From: an uncultured Sulfitobacter sp.
GTDB taxonomy: Bacteria > Pseudomonadota > Alphaproteobacteria > Rhodobacterales > Rhodobacteraceae
Assembly: GCA_947502265.1 (NCBI GenBank)
Contig: CANMZB010000027.1
Location: 1 to 50,141 of the forward strand
Reading direction: 5' to 3'
DNA: 50,141 nucleotides
Shown here piece by piece: positions 25,293-35,400 of the stretch (the stretch's first letter is position 1; each line of letters opens with the position of its first letter). Below the pieces are notes generated by a model. That model saw nothing but the letters and a program-made list of their open reading frames with translations. It did not search any database and was not told where the DNA came from. Made by a program: the position numbers and the translations under genes.

Positions 25293-26693
25293 TCAGCCCG
25301 CCAGTGACGGCAACCAAAGCACTATGCTAGGGAACGCCACCAACAAGGCGATCGTGACCCCATCGGCAAGGAAGAACGGCGTGACACCTTTGAACACGTC
25401 CTGAACGCTCAGATCATCGCGCACGCCTGCCACTACAAAACAGTTCAGCCCGATGGGCGGGGTGATCAGGCAGAATTCGGCCATTTTCACCACAAGGATA
25501 CCAAACCAGATCGCGCACATCGAACCCGACATGCCAAAGGCTGAATCGACCGCCGCCACGTTCTCTCCGCCATTCAGCGCCATGACCGCCGGATAGACAA
25601 CAGGCAGCGTCAAAAGCAGCATTCCGATGGCGTCCATGAACATCCCCAAGATTGCATAGGCCAGCAGAATGCAGATCAGGATCAGCATTGGCGACATCTC
25701 AAGCGAGGTGATCCAACCGGCAAAGGCATCGGGCAATTCGGCAAATCCCAGGAACCGGACATAGATCAATACGCCCCAAATGATCGTGAAGATCATCACA
25801 GTGAGCTTGGCGGTCTCTAACAGTGCGTCTTTCAACTGCCCCCAACGCATCCCGCGCCAGAGCGCCATCAGGAACACGATAAACGCGCCCACGGCCCCGC
25901 CTTCGGTGGGGGTGCCCCACGCATCGCCGAACGGGTTGTAGACAAAGAAGATGATGATCACGACCACCGCCAGAATGGGCAGCGCAGGTGGCAGGCTTGC
26001 AAACCGTTGTTTCCAGCTGAACCCGGTCACGGGGGGACCGACGTTTTTCCAGATCACCGCGATACCGATGATCAACCCCGCATAAACAAGTGCCGAAAAC
26101 ATACCCGGAATGAACCCCGCAAGCAGCAGCATCCCCACGTCCTGTTCAACAATGATCGCATAGATCACAAGGATCGCAGAGGGCGGAATGAGCGAGGCCA
26201 GCGTGCCACCAGCAGCCACAACACCTGCGGCGAACTGTTTGTTATAGCCCACTTTCAGCATCTCGGGGATGGCGATGCGCGCGAAAACCGCCGCCGTGGC
26301 GACAGACGCCCCCGACACAGCCGCGAAGCCCGCAGTGGCAAATACGGTGGCCACGGCCAAGCCGCCCGGCACCCACGCGATCCAGCGTTTCGCCGCCTCG
26401 AAAAGCGCGGTCGTCAGCTTGGCGTAATACGCCAGATAGCCGATGAGAATGAACACGGGGATCAGGCTGAGTACCTGTGCGCTGACCTTGGAATGCGGCG
26501 TCAGCCCCGCGATCTTGGTCGAGATTTCGACCGATTTCCAGAACCGTTCGGGATCATAGTCAAACCCGTTCCAGCGCAGCCATATCAGCCCGATATACCC
26601 CGCCAGACCGGCGGCAAAGGCCACGCGCATCCCCAGCAGCACCATCACAAGCATACCAAGAGAGACGTAAATACCGATTTCGATTGGCTCCAT
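25293..26693 (-). CDS. dctM: TRAP transporter large permease (DctM family)
   Basis: This 466-residue membrane protein has about 12 to 13 helices. Family landmarks include GLAVATVFATAGFAAVSGAS, GYNKQFAAGVVAAGGTLASL with IPPSAILVIYA, and MDAIGMLLLTLPVVYPAV. It is the ion-coupled transport subunit for an organic acid or similar solute. The ATG at 26693 (MEPIEIGIYV) is chosen because it overlaps the dctQ stop by one base (TGATG); the open frame continues upstream only as an overlap with dctQ. It is the last gene of a dctP-dctQ-dctM operon. Confidence 0.92.
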   Translation of the reverse strand: MEPIEIGIYVSLGMLVMVLLGMRVAFAAGLAGYIGLIWLRWNGFDYDPERFWKSVEISTKIAGLTPHSKVSAQVLSLIPVFILIGYLAYYAKLTTALFEAAKRWIAWVPGGLAVATVFATAGFAAVSGASVATAAVFARIAIPEMLKVGYNKQFAAGVVAAGGTLASLIPPSAILVIYAIIVEQDVGMLLLAGFIPGMFSALVYAGLIIGIAVIWKNVGPPVTGFSWKQRFASLPPALPILAVVVIIIFFVYNPFGDAWGTPTEGGAVGAFIVFLMALWRGMRWGQLKDALLETAKLTVMIFTIIWGVLIYVRFLGFAELPDAFAGWITSLEMSPMLILICILLAYAILGMFMDAIGMLLLTLPVVYPAVMALNGGENVAAVDSAFGMSGSMCAIWFGILVVKMAEFCLITPPIGLNCFVVAGVRDDLSVQDVFKGVTPFFLADGVTIALLVAFPSIVLWLPSLAG

Positions 26694-27322
26694 CAGTCGG
26701 CCCCTTCCAGCGCTTTGGCTTCGGCCATCGCCTGTTCGGCAACGGTAAGTGTCAGCGGCACAGCAACAGGGTTTTCCAACCCCAGCACCAGCGCGCGCCC
26801 GTAACCCCACGCCTGCAAGGTTAGACGCAGTGCCAGCACGCCAAAGGCAATCGGCACCACCAGTTTCGACGGCCAGATCGGCAAACCGATGTCAATCGAG
26901 CTATCGCGCGAGCACCATGGACGCGCGCAATCAAACGAGCGGTCAAAGTGATCCCACGCGCCGGAGGTCAGCGCCACAATCAGCAACAGCATCAGCAAAA
27001 CCGAGATCAGTTCGAACAACCACAAGACACGGCCTTTGAGTTTGCCCACCAGCATGTCCATGCGGATATGCGTGCCGTCACGCTGCACATAAGAGACGCC
27101 CATGATCGCAATGATCGGCATCGCCGCTTCGATGTAATCGACATAACCCGCCAGCGGACTGCCAAAGAATTTGCGCCCGATGACGGAATAGGCCGCCAGA
27201 AACATCAACGAGAAAATCGCGAGCCCGCTCAGAAGCGCACAAAAGCGTTCAAGCGGAAGTAGTGCGCGGTCGAGTTTGCTTAGGATACTGGAGTCTTCCA
27301 GTACCGCTGCCGATCCTGCCAT
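26693..27322 (-). CDS. dctQ: TRAP transporter small permease (DctQ family)
   Basis: This 209-residue protein has four membrane helices (starting near FCALLSGLAIFSLMFLAAY) and the family stretch GVSYVQRDGTHIRMDMLVGKL. An insertion with several Cys residues (FDCARPWCSRDSSIDIGLP) precedes the last helix and is longer than in short DctQ proteins. It is the membrane partner of DctM. The ATG at 27322 has GAGGGGAA upstream. Confidence 0.88.
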   Translation of the reverse strand: MAGSAAVLEDSSILSKLDRALLPLERFCALLSGLAIFSLMFLAAYSVIGRKFFGSPLAGYVDYIEAAMPIIAIMGVSYVQRDGTHIRMDMLVGKLKGRVLWLFELISVLLMLLLIVALTSGAWDHFDRSFDCARPWCSRDSSIDIGLPIWPSKLVVPIAFGVLALRLTLQAWGYGRALVLGLENPVAVPLTLTVAEQAMAEAKALEGAD

Positions 27323-27422
27323 GGCGAATTTCCCCTCGGTATAGGTGTGAAAAGGTGCGTGGCAAACCACACACCTCTCATTGGGCCGGTATCAGGCGGC
27401 GCTATTGCACCGCCCGAGCGGA

Positions 27423-28442
27423 TCACTTGCCGCTTTTCTTTGCATCGGCGAGCGTATTGACCATCAGATCAAAAAGCTCCTGACCGGCGATGCCCTGCGC
27501 TTCCATGTCCTTGATCCACTGCTGCTGGATTGGCTCGCCCGCCGTTACGCGGAACTCTTCGATCACCTCGGGCGCGATTGTGACTTTCTGCACGCCCTTT
27601 TCCTCAAGAACGCTGTCCCAGCGCTTGAGCAGTTCGGCGTAGTTCGCAAGGTAGTGATCCAGCGCCTCGTCCACCGATCCGTCGAGCGCTTCGCGTTCTG
27701 CATCCGTCAGGCTTTCGTAGGCGTCGATGTTCACAACGACAGGGCAATTCACCGTTCCGGGGTTAAGGTTCGCCGTCCACCAGTCGGCCTCGTTGATGGT
27801 GCCGAAAGACAGGTGCGCGTGCTGGGCAAAGGACACCGTATCGACAACGCCCGATTCCATCGCCTGAAACGCCTCCGATGCGGTCACGGATGTGGGCACC
27901 GCGCCGACAGATTTGAACGCCTCGCCGATGCCCCCTGTGGCGCGCACGCGCATGCCTTCGAATTCTGACAATTCATCGCGCGGCTCGCCGGTGCCGACGA
28001 TGTTGTACTGTGGCATGGGTGAGGTCATCAGCAGCTTGGCATTCCACTGCGCCATCTCTTCGGTCGCGGCGGGGTGTGCATAGACGGCCCGTGATACGGC
28101 CACTTCCTGCTCAAGGTTTTCAACGCCCATGAACGGTAGTTCCAGCACCGTGATCACCCGGTTTTTGTCGGCGTGATAGCCCGCACAGAATTGCGCCATC
28201 TCGAACGCGCCGATGGAGATTCCGTCAAGATTTTCGCGGTTTTTGGACAGGCCGCCATAGCTTACGTTCATGGTGAATTCGCCATTGGTCTTTTCGGACA
28301 CCAGTTCAGCGATTTTCTCGACATGTTCGGTAAAGGCGCGCCGCTTGCCCCAGACGGACACATTCCATTCGGTTGCCGCAGCTTGCGTTACAAAGGCAAA
28401 GCTCAGAGCGCAGACAGCTGCGCCGCCCAGATAATTGGTCAT
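27423..28442 (-). CDS. dctP: TRAP transporter solute-binding protein (DctP family)
   Basis: This protein of 339 residues has a signal peptide (MTNYLGGAAVCALSFAFV, cleavage near AAATEW at about residue 24). It is a DctP-type binding protein with LPFMGVENLEQE, FEGMRVRATGGIGEAF and VTASEAFQAMESGVVDTVSF, where the conserved Arg of RATGG normally contacts a carboxylate. The ligand is unknown; the WWTANLNPGT stretch resembles members with larger organic acids. It is the first gene of the operon, 100 bases before dctQ. The start has GGGAGAAA upstream. Confidence 0.9.
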   Translation of the reverse strand: MTNYLGGAAVCALSFAFVTQAAATEWNVSVWGKRRAFTEHVEKIAELVSEKTNGEFTMNVSYGGLSKNRENLDGISIGAFEMAQFCAGYHADKNRVITVLELPFMGVENLEQEVAVSRAVYAHPAATEEMAQWNAKLLMTSPMPQYNIVGTGEPRDELSEFEGMRVRATGGIGEAFKSVGAVPTSVTASEAFQAMESGVVDTVSFAQHAHLSFGTINEADWWTANLNPGTVNCPVVVNIDAYESLTDAEREALDGSVDEALDHYLANYAELLKRWDSVLEEKGVQKVTIAPEVIEEFRVTAGEPIQQQWIKDMEAQGIAGQELFDLMVNTLADAKKSGK

Positions 28443-28773
28443 TGGTTTCTCCCGTTATACGCGCCATCCTCCGAGCGCTTGGCGACAAAGCTAGCGCGCG
28501 GACCCTCGTGTGCCAACCCCATTGTACTACGCGCGTGCAGGGAGGATGCCGTGCGTTCAGCCCCGCTTGCTTTCGATCTCGACGAAACGCGTCTCGGCGG
28601 TGGCGGGCGAATTTACAAATGCTGCCGGGTATCGGGAAATAATTTTACACAAGACTCCTGCGCGCAAAACCTTGATTGTTTCCTTCCCTAAAGGAAGTTC
28701 GTAAGCTTCCGGCAAATCAGGTCAAACTGCGCAAATCAAAGACGCAAGACCGCCCATGGAGGAGACCCAACCG
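28443..28773. promoter_or_regulatory. Divergent promoter region of dctP and acetyl-CoA synthetase
   Basis: This 331-base gap lies between divergent dctP (-) and acsA (+). It must hold both promoters. I see an imperfect inverted repeat around GGAAG...CTTCC (about 28691-28709) and the strong site GGAGGAG (28758-28764) for acsA, but no FNR box and no confident -35/-10 pair. Confidence 0.4.
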
Positions 28774-30726
28774 ATGTCAGACACGGCAAAAACCTACCCC
28801 CCGAGCGCTGAAACAGTCGGACGCGCCCATGTGGACGCCGCCCGCTATGATGCAATGTACGAAGCGTCAATCAAGGATCCGGACGGATTTTGGAAAGAGC
28901 AAGGCGCGCGTGTGGACTGGATCAAACCTTTCACTCAGGTAAAGGATGTGGATTTCACGTTAGGCCAGGTGAAGATCAACTGGTACGCGGACGGCGAATT
29001 GAACGTCGCGGCCAATTGCATCGACCGACATCTCGAAACGCGCGGCGACCAGACCGCGATCATCTGGGAGCCCGACAACCCCGATGAAGGCGCCCTGCAC
29101 ATCACCTACAAAGACCTGCACGCAAACACCTGCAAGATGGCCAACGTCCTCAAGGATCTGGGTGTCGTCAAAGGCGACCGCGTCATCATCTATATGCCGA
29201 TGATCCCCGAAGCCGCCTATGCCATGCTGGCCTGTGCGCGCATCGGTGCGATCCATTCCATCGTGTTTGCGGGTTTCTCCCCCGATGCCCTGTCGGCACG
29301 GGTTAACGGCTGCGGCGCAAATGTTGTGATCACTGCGGATTACGCCCCGCGGGGCGGACGCGCCACACCGCTCAAGACCAATGTCGATCAGGCGTTGCTG
29401 CATTGCAGTGACAAGGTGAAATGCCTTGTGGTCAAACGCACCGGCGGGCAGACCACATGGACCCAAGGCCGCGATTACGATTACAACGCGCTCGCCAAAG
29501 AGGCATCAGCCGAGTGCGCACCCGAGCCGATGAACGCCGAAGATCCGCTGTTTGTTCTGTATACGTCAGGCTCAACCGGCCAGCCAAAGGGTGTGGTACA
29601 CACCACCGGCGGTTATCTGGTTTATGCGGCAATGACCCACGAAATCACATTCGATTACCACGATGGCGATGTCTACTGGTGTACGGCGGATGTCGGCTGG
29701 GTCACCGGACACAGCTATATTGTCTATGGCCCACTGGCCAATGGGGCGACGACGCTGATGTTCGAAGGTGTGCCGACCTATCCGGATGCCTCGCGCTTCT
29801 GGCAGATCTGCGAAAAGCACAAGGTGACGCAATTCTATACCGCCCCCACCGCGATCCGCGCGCTGATAGCCAAAGGCAACGCGTTTGTCACCGGTTGCGA
29901 TCTGTCATCCTTGCGGCTTTTGGGTACCGTGGGCGAGCCGATCAACCCCGAGGCATGGAACTGGTACAATGATGTCGTGGGCGGCGGACGTTGCCCGATC
30001 GTTGACACATGGTGGCAGACCGAAACCGGCGGCCACCTGATGACCCCCCTGCCCGGCGCACATGCCACCAAACCCGGCTCGGCGATGAAGCCGTTCTTTG
30101 GCATCAAGCCTGTCGTGCTGGAACCGGCCACCGCCGAAGTGCTGGAGGGCAATCCGGTCGAAGGCGTCTTGTGCATCGCGAACAGCTGGCCCGGCCAGAT
30201 GCGCACCGTCTGGGGCGATCACGACCGGTTCGAGAAAACCTATTTTGCGGATTATCCCGGATATTACTTTACCGGCGACGGCTGCAAGCGCGACGAGGAT
30301 GGCGATTACTGGATCACCGGTCGCGTGGATGATGTGATCAACGTGTCCGGCCACCGCATGGGCACGGCAGAAGTCGAAAGCGCGCTGGTGGCGCACGCCA
30401 AGGTCGCAGAGGCGGCGGTGGTCGGCTATCCGCACAACATCAAGGGACAGGGCATCTATTGCTACGTTACGTTAATGGGCGGCGAAGAACCGACCGAAGA
30501 GCTGCGAAAGGAACTGCGTGACTGGGTCCGCGCGGAGATCGGCCCGATTGCCTCGCCCGACCTGATCCAATGGGCACCCGGACTGCCCAAAACCCGCTCT
30601 GGCAAGATCATGCGCCGCATCCTGCGCAAGATCGCCGAGAACGAGTTTGATGCATTGGGCGATACATCGACATTGGCAGAACCTGCGGTCGTCGACGATC
30701 TGGTAGACAACCGCATGAACCGCTGA
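28774..30726 (+). CDS. acsA: Acetyl-CoA synthetase (acetate--CoA ligase)
   Basis: This 650-residue AMP-forming enzyme converts acetate, ATP and CoA to acetyl-CoA. It has the P-loop-like A3 motif [15 protein letters not shown] at about residue 260, the acetate-specific WWQTETGG around 415, [17 protein letters not shown] with the adenosine-binding Asp, and the catalytic, acetylation-controlled Lys611 in [11 protein letters not shown]. The ATG at 28774 is chosen because GGAGGAG precedes it by eight bases; an ATG at 28756 lies inside that site. It is followed by a strong terminator, so it is a single-gene unit. It allows growth on acetate. Confidence 0.95.
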   Translation: MSDTAKTYPPSAETVGRAHVDAARYDAMYEASIKDPDGFWKEQGARVDWIKPFTQVKDVDFTLGQVKINWYADGELNVAANCIDRHLETRGDQTAIIWEPDNPDEGALHITYKDLHANTCKMANVLKDLGVVKGDRVIIYMPMIPEAAYAMLACARIGAIHSIVFAGFSPDALSARVNGCGANVVITADYAPRGGRATPLKTNVDQALLHCSDKVKCLVVKRTGGQTTWTQGRDYDYNALAKEASAECAPEPMNAEDPLFVLYTSGSTGQPKGVVHTTGGYLVYAAMTHEITFDYHDGDVYWCTADVGWVTGHSYIVYGPLANGATTLMFEGVPTYPDASRFWQICEKHKVTQFYTAPTAIRALIAKGNAFVTGCDLSSLRLLGTVGEPINPEAWNWYNDVVGGGRCPIVDTWWQTETGGHLMTPLPGAHATKPGSAMKPFFGIKPVVLEPATAEVLEGNPVEGVLCIANSWPGQMRTVWGDHDRFEKTYFADYPGYYFTGDGCKRDEDGDYWITGRVDDVINVSGHRMGTAEVESALVAHAKVAEAAVVGYPHNIKGQGIYCYVTLMGGEEPTEELRKELRDWVRAEIGPIASPDLIQWAPGLPKTRSGKIMRRILRKIAENEFDALGDTSTLAEPAVVDDLVDNRMNR

Positions 30727-30746
30727 AGCGGCGGATTTTACATCAC

Positions 30747-30775
30747 AGGGCGTCCCTCTTGGGGCGCCCTTTTTT
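30747..30775 (+). terminator. Intrinsic terminator of acsA
   Basis: AGGGCGTCCC and GGGGCGCCCT form a 10-bp stem with one G-T pair around a TCTT loop, followed by TTTTT. It lies about 20 bases after the acsA stop. Confidence 0.92.
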
Positions 30776-30808
30776 GTGGTCCTGTAACAGGTGACCCCCC
30801 GCAGTCCT

Positions 30809-31647
30809 TCATTTGGAAGGTGTGCGCACGGGTATCCAGATTTCGATATCGCCCGTGCCCGCATCCCTGTCAAAACGCGCATCATAGCGCTCCAGTTGCG
30901 GCGCATCGACTAGTTGCATACCGGATGCCGGGAGCCATTTGCCAAAGATGATCTTCCATGTACGCCTGATGTCGAAAACATGCCCGACATGGGTGAAAAC
31001 GGCATACGTCTGCGGCGAAAGGCGAAGGCTGTCGAATCCATGCATCGTGTCGGGATACCGGCTGACTGCCAAACCGGTCATATATTCCACATTGCCGTGA
31101 TCGTCGCTGTTACACAGCACGCCGCATGCGGCGTCCTCCTGCTGGTTTTCGATATTGCCGATATAGGGTTGGAAGGCATGCCATTAAGAGGGCATCTTGG
31201 CGCTGGTCTCGTCGTTGTACGGCTTTTTCAAACCAATGATCAGCAGCGCATCGCCTTCCACAATACGCGGTTCGGACAGATCCGTCATTTCCTCATTCAT
31301 TCTCAATGGCGCTACAAGCTGGATATTTTCAAGGGCGCGGGCGTGCTAAGCTGGTCTGGCGTGATGCCGAATTGTGCCCCAAAAGCCCGCGTGAATGCTT
31401 CGTGTGCATTGTACCCCGCCTCCAGTGCCACGTCGAGAATGCCGTCGTTCCCGCCGATAAGGCGCTTGGCCGCTTCGCTTAGGCGTGTGGCGCGGACGTA
31501 ACGCATGACGGATTGTCCCGAATGGATACCGGACGCGCGGACAAGATGGAATTTCAACATCCCGGCAACCTTTGCCACCCCGGAAAACGAAAGTGCGCTC
31601 CCGAAATGGCTTTCGATATACCAGATCGCTTTACACATTGAATTCAT
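30809..31647 (-). pseudogene. AraC-type regulator with GyrI-like effector domain, disrupted
   Basis: The N-terminal part, from ATG 31647 (MNSMCKAIWYIESHF, with GAGAGGAAA upstream), is an AraC two-helix DNA-binding domain (LSFSGVAKVAGMLKFHLVRAS; VALEAGYNAHEAFTRAFGAQFG). It then loses frame at about 31331-31350. The next frame reads ALENIQLVAPLRMNEEMTDL up to a TAA at 31183-31185 (SAKMPS*WHAFQPY, probably once Leu). The same frame continues to the stop at 30809 with a GyrI-like effector domain (VEYMTGLAVSRYPDT; GMQLVDAPQLERY). One frameshift and one nonsense codon therefore disrupt a gene of about 279 codons. The family senses small molecules; the target is unknown. The flavin reductase gene is divergent from it. 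Confidence 0.8.
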
Positions 31648-31897
31648 CGGGTTTCCTCTCAAGAAGCCTAACGGTTTTGCAAGAAACGATGAAGTCGTTC
31701 TTGACCGCAATTGCGCCCGGCCCCGAAATTCCGAATTCTTCTTGCAGAGCGCTACGGACGGGCCACACGCACCCGCGGTTTTCTTTTGCGCAGGCGCGCT
31801 ACGTCGCATCAGGCGCGTGGCGATTGCATCACAAGCACGCGCCCGCGCCCCGCGTAACACTGGACAAACTGCGCGGTGCGTGGCACCGCTCGCCGCT

Positions 31898-32410
31898 ATG
31901 GAGACTGACTTGCCAAGCTTTACCCCCGATACCACCAATACGGACGATTTGCGCCGCGCTTTCAGCCAGTTCGGCACCGGCGTCACGCTTGTGACGACGC
32001 AAACCGCGTCCGGTCCTTTGGGGATGACGGCCAATTCGTTTTCGTCGGTCTCTCTGGATCCGGCGCTTGTACTGTGGTCGGCAGCGTGCAGCTCAAAGCG
32101 ACATGATACCTTTGCAGAAGCTACGTCCTTTTGTATCCACATTCTGGCCGCAAACCAGATCGCTTTGGCCAAACATTTCGCTCGCCACGGCGACGATTTC
32201 GACGCCCATGACTGGGCCAGAGGGCCAAATGGCGCTCCCACGCTGCGCGGCTGTCTGGCGACGTTTCATTGCGACACTTACGCCGTCCATCCGGCGGGGG
32301 ATCATTCGATTATCGTGGGCCGTGTCACACAAGCCGCCGTTCACGATGGTGTTCACGACGGCTTGATGTTTGATCGCGGTCTTTTCGGGCGCTTTTGCCC
32401 CGATCAGTAA
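31898..32410 (+). CDS. Flavin reductase-like (FMN-binding split barrel) protein
   Basis: This protein of about 170 residues has the split-barrel pattern FRRAxxxFxTGVTxVTT (RRAFSQFGTGVTLVTT), MTANSFSSVSLDPALVLW and HSIIVGRVTQA. Known: these proteins reduce free FMN or FAD for partner monooxygenases. The start is uncertain: ATG 31898 has no clear site, while TTG 31910 has GGAG (31900-31903) in front. The open frame runs upstream to 31505 but there overlaps the AraC gene. It overlaps the 3' end of tamB by 7 bases, tail to tail. The PhzS-like enzyme at 5855 is too far away to assign as partner. Confidence 0.82.
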   Translation: METDLPSFTPDTTNTDDLRRAFSQFGTGVTLVTTQTASGPLGMTANSFSSVSLDPALVLWSAACSSKRHDTFAEATSFCIHILAANQIALAKHFARHGDDFDAHDWARGPNGAPTLRGCLATFHCDTYAVHPAGDHSIIVGRVTQAAVHDGVHDGLMFDRGLFGRFCPDQ

Positions 32411-35400
32411 TCCTTCTCGAAGAAAATCCCCAAGCCTGAATCCCCATCCGATCCCAGCGTCGCCTTACCTTTGAGGTTTGGCGTAATGTCAAGATTCAAC
32501 GACACTTCGCCAGTGCCGTCGGAGGCGGCGGTCACATCGGTATAGATGTTGTCGGAAAGGTACTTGCCGACGCGCAGCGCTGTCTCGCCGCTGTCGGTGG
32601 TCGTCACATCCAGATCATCAAGCCCGAAGCGGCTGCGCAAATTGCCCACGACGCCGGTGCCGCCGCGCCCTGCAAGGGTCGCCACCGCGTTGGCCAGTTG
32701 CAGCGCTTGAAACGCCGAAATATCGGAAATATTGCGGCCAAAGAGCAGCTGCGCCAGCACCTCGTCCTGAGGGGCGGACGGGGTGCTTTCGAATGTGACC
32801 TCCGGCGCGTTGGCTGGCCCCGACACGATCACGCTGATCTCTCCTGTGGTGGTTGAGGTGGTCGAAACAAAGCGGATGTAGGGGATGAAATCACCCTGAA
32901 ACGTGGCCGATCCTTCGACCAGATCAAACCGTTTACCCAAAATATCAAGCCGCCCGCGCAAGAGATCGAACCGTCCCGCCGAGATGATATTGTTGGTGGT
33001 GCCTGTCAGGCGCAAGGCACCGCCCAACTCGGCGTCAAGGCCGCGTCCGCGCACAAAGATACGACCGGGAGCGTTTACGTTTACGTCAATGCCAAAACCC
33101 GGACCGCTTGTTTTGGCCTGCACTGCACTGGTGCCATCATCAGCACCGTTCAAACCCGCCTTGCGGCGCGTGATCATCGCATCCGACGGGGGCCGGATAT
33201 GGCGGATAGGCGGAATATCCCCGATGCTAGTCAACCCCGTGGAAGGCACGTTGACGGTTGTTTCGCCCACGTTGATCTCGCCCGAAATTCTTGCCCCGCC
33301 CGACAACGGGCCAGCGACCCGCAACGCACCATCGAGCGTTGTTTTATAAAGCCGCGGATCCGTCAAAACGATGCCTTGCAGCCGGATATCAAGATCGGCA
33401 GGAAGTGCCCCGCCCAAGCCAATTCCGCCCTGTATAGACAGCTGCCCGCCACCAGTCGCATTGCCGGTGACATCCAGCGTGGCACGGCTGTCGGCCAGCC
33501 GGACGTTGGCCGCGATCCCCTCGAGTGCGACCCGTAGATTGGGCGCGCTGAGGCTGGCATTCGAGGTCTGGATTGTCCCCGACACAGAGCCGAGCGCAGG
33601 CGGGCCGTTGACCTTGAGATTGATGGCCGCCTGCCCCTGCAAGCTGCGCGGGGAAATAAACGGCCCGCTCAGCCCCAAAGGCGCGACGCCATCAATGCTC
33701 AGATCAAGATTGCCGTCATTGCCGACAACCCCGGCAATGACGCCGCGTGTGCCTGCGGGGCCGTTCGCGTTGGTATCAAGCCGCCAGCCCTGCGGCGTTT
33801 TCCTTGCAGAGCCGTTCACGTCCAGAGGGCCGTTCAGCTTTGGAACAACCGCAGCGAGATTGGGCATTGCCACAGTGAAATCCACAGCAGCGTCCGGTCC
33901 CGTCACCACCCCGCGCACAGCGGCGCGGGTGCTGTAGGGTCCGGTGGCATTGGTGTTCACCGAAATTCCCTGTGCTGTTTGCTGGAGCGTGCCTTTGGCG
34001 GCCAGCGGTCCCGCCACACCGGGCACCAGCGGTGCAACATTCGGCACCGACACGTCAAACGTCATTGACATGTCGGGCCCTGTCGCCAGCCCCTCGACCA
34101 GCGCGCGCGCGCCGTAGGGGCCGGTGGCATTGGTGTCGATGAAGAAACCCTTGTCGGTCTGGTGCACCCGCCCAGACGCGCGCAGTGGGCCGTTAACCTG
34201 TGGCACAATCGGGCGCAGGTTCGGAACCGCAACATCGAAATTCACATCCAGCGCGGGCGTCAAGGCCCCTTGCACAGTGGCACTGGCATCGTAGGGACCA
34301 CTGGCGTCGGTATCAATTTCAAAGCCGGTATCGGTTTGGCGCAAACGCCCCGACATGGCGAGCGGCCCATTGATCTGCGGCGCGATTGCGCCAACCTCGG
34401 GAAGGCCGAGATCAAAGGCAACATTAACCTTTGGCGTGACAAGGCCGTTGATTGTGGCCGTGGCCTCAAAGGGGCCATCGGCAGTGGTTTGCAGCACCCA
34501 GCCATCAGGCGTCTGGCGCAGGGTGCCTCGGGCGTCCAGCGGCCCTTCGACCTGTTCGGCAAAGGGGCTCAGTTCCGGCACCCGTGCGGCAAACGTGATC
34601 TTGGCGTCGGGACCGGTCGCCAGCCCCTCGACGGTGATCGTCGTCTCGTAAGGGCCGTCGCCGTCCACATCCACGCGCCAGCCCGAAGCATCCTGCAAAG
34701 CGCTGCCGGTGATTTTCACTTCGCCCTCGTATTGCGGGAGCACTTCGGAGATGTCGCGCAACAGCGCCTCTGCGGTGACGCTGCTGTTGCCGCTGGTCAA
34801 TTCCGCCGCACCGGTAAAGCGCAGGCTGGCGTTATTCAGTTCAAGATCACGCAGGAACGTCCCGTTTACGTTACGGATCGCAGTCATCGTCACGTCCGTG
34901 CGCCCGTCAAGCAGGGTATCGGCCTGCGCGATGCCGGTCTTGATGTCATCGGCGGTGCCGTTTGCCTGCAACTCGAATTCACCGCTCAGCGGCGTTACCT
35001 TCCCCTTGATCGCAAGGGATGTGGCCCCGTCCAGCTCGCGCCCGGCAAGCGCGGAAAAGCGGCTGAGATCGGAGGCAATCAGCGTCGCGTCAAGCGCGGT
35101 CTCAAGCCCCGCTCCCACGCCGTCGATCGCCACAGATCCGCGCAGCCCGTAATCGCTGCCTTTCAGATCAAGACCGGAAATGCGAAACGGCTGGCCAGCA
35201 ATAAAATTAATCTCGGTGGTGCCTTTGAGGGTTTCGCCCACGGCCTCGGCCAATGCCGGATCGGTCAGGCCAAGGCCCTCCAGCGCGAAATCAAGCGTGC
35301 CGCGCAACTGACCCACGTTGCCCTGCGCGCCGGTAAGCGTACCCGTAGAGCGCAGGCTTGTTTGCGCAATATCCGCTGCTGTTGTCTTGAGCCCCGCAAT

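Noticed and set aside
31505..31897. N-terminal extension of the flavin reductase
   Set aside because: This part overlaps the AraC gene on the other strand and adds no family similarity; the split-barrel domain begins after 31898.
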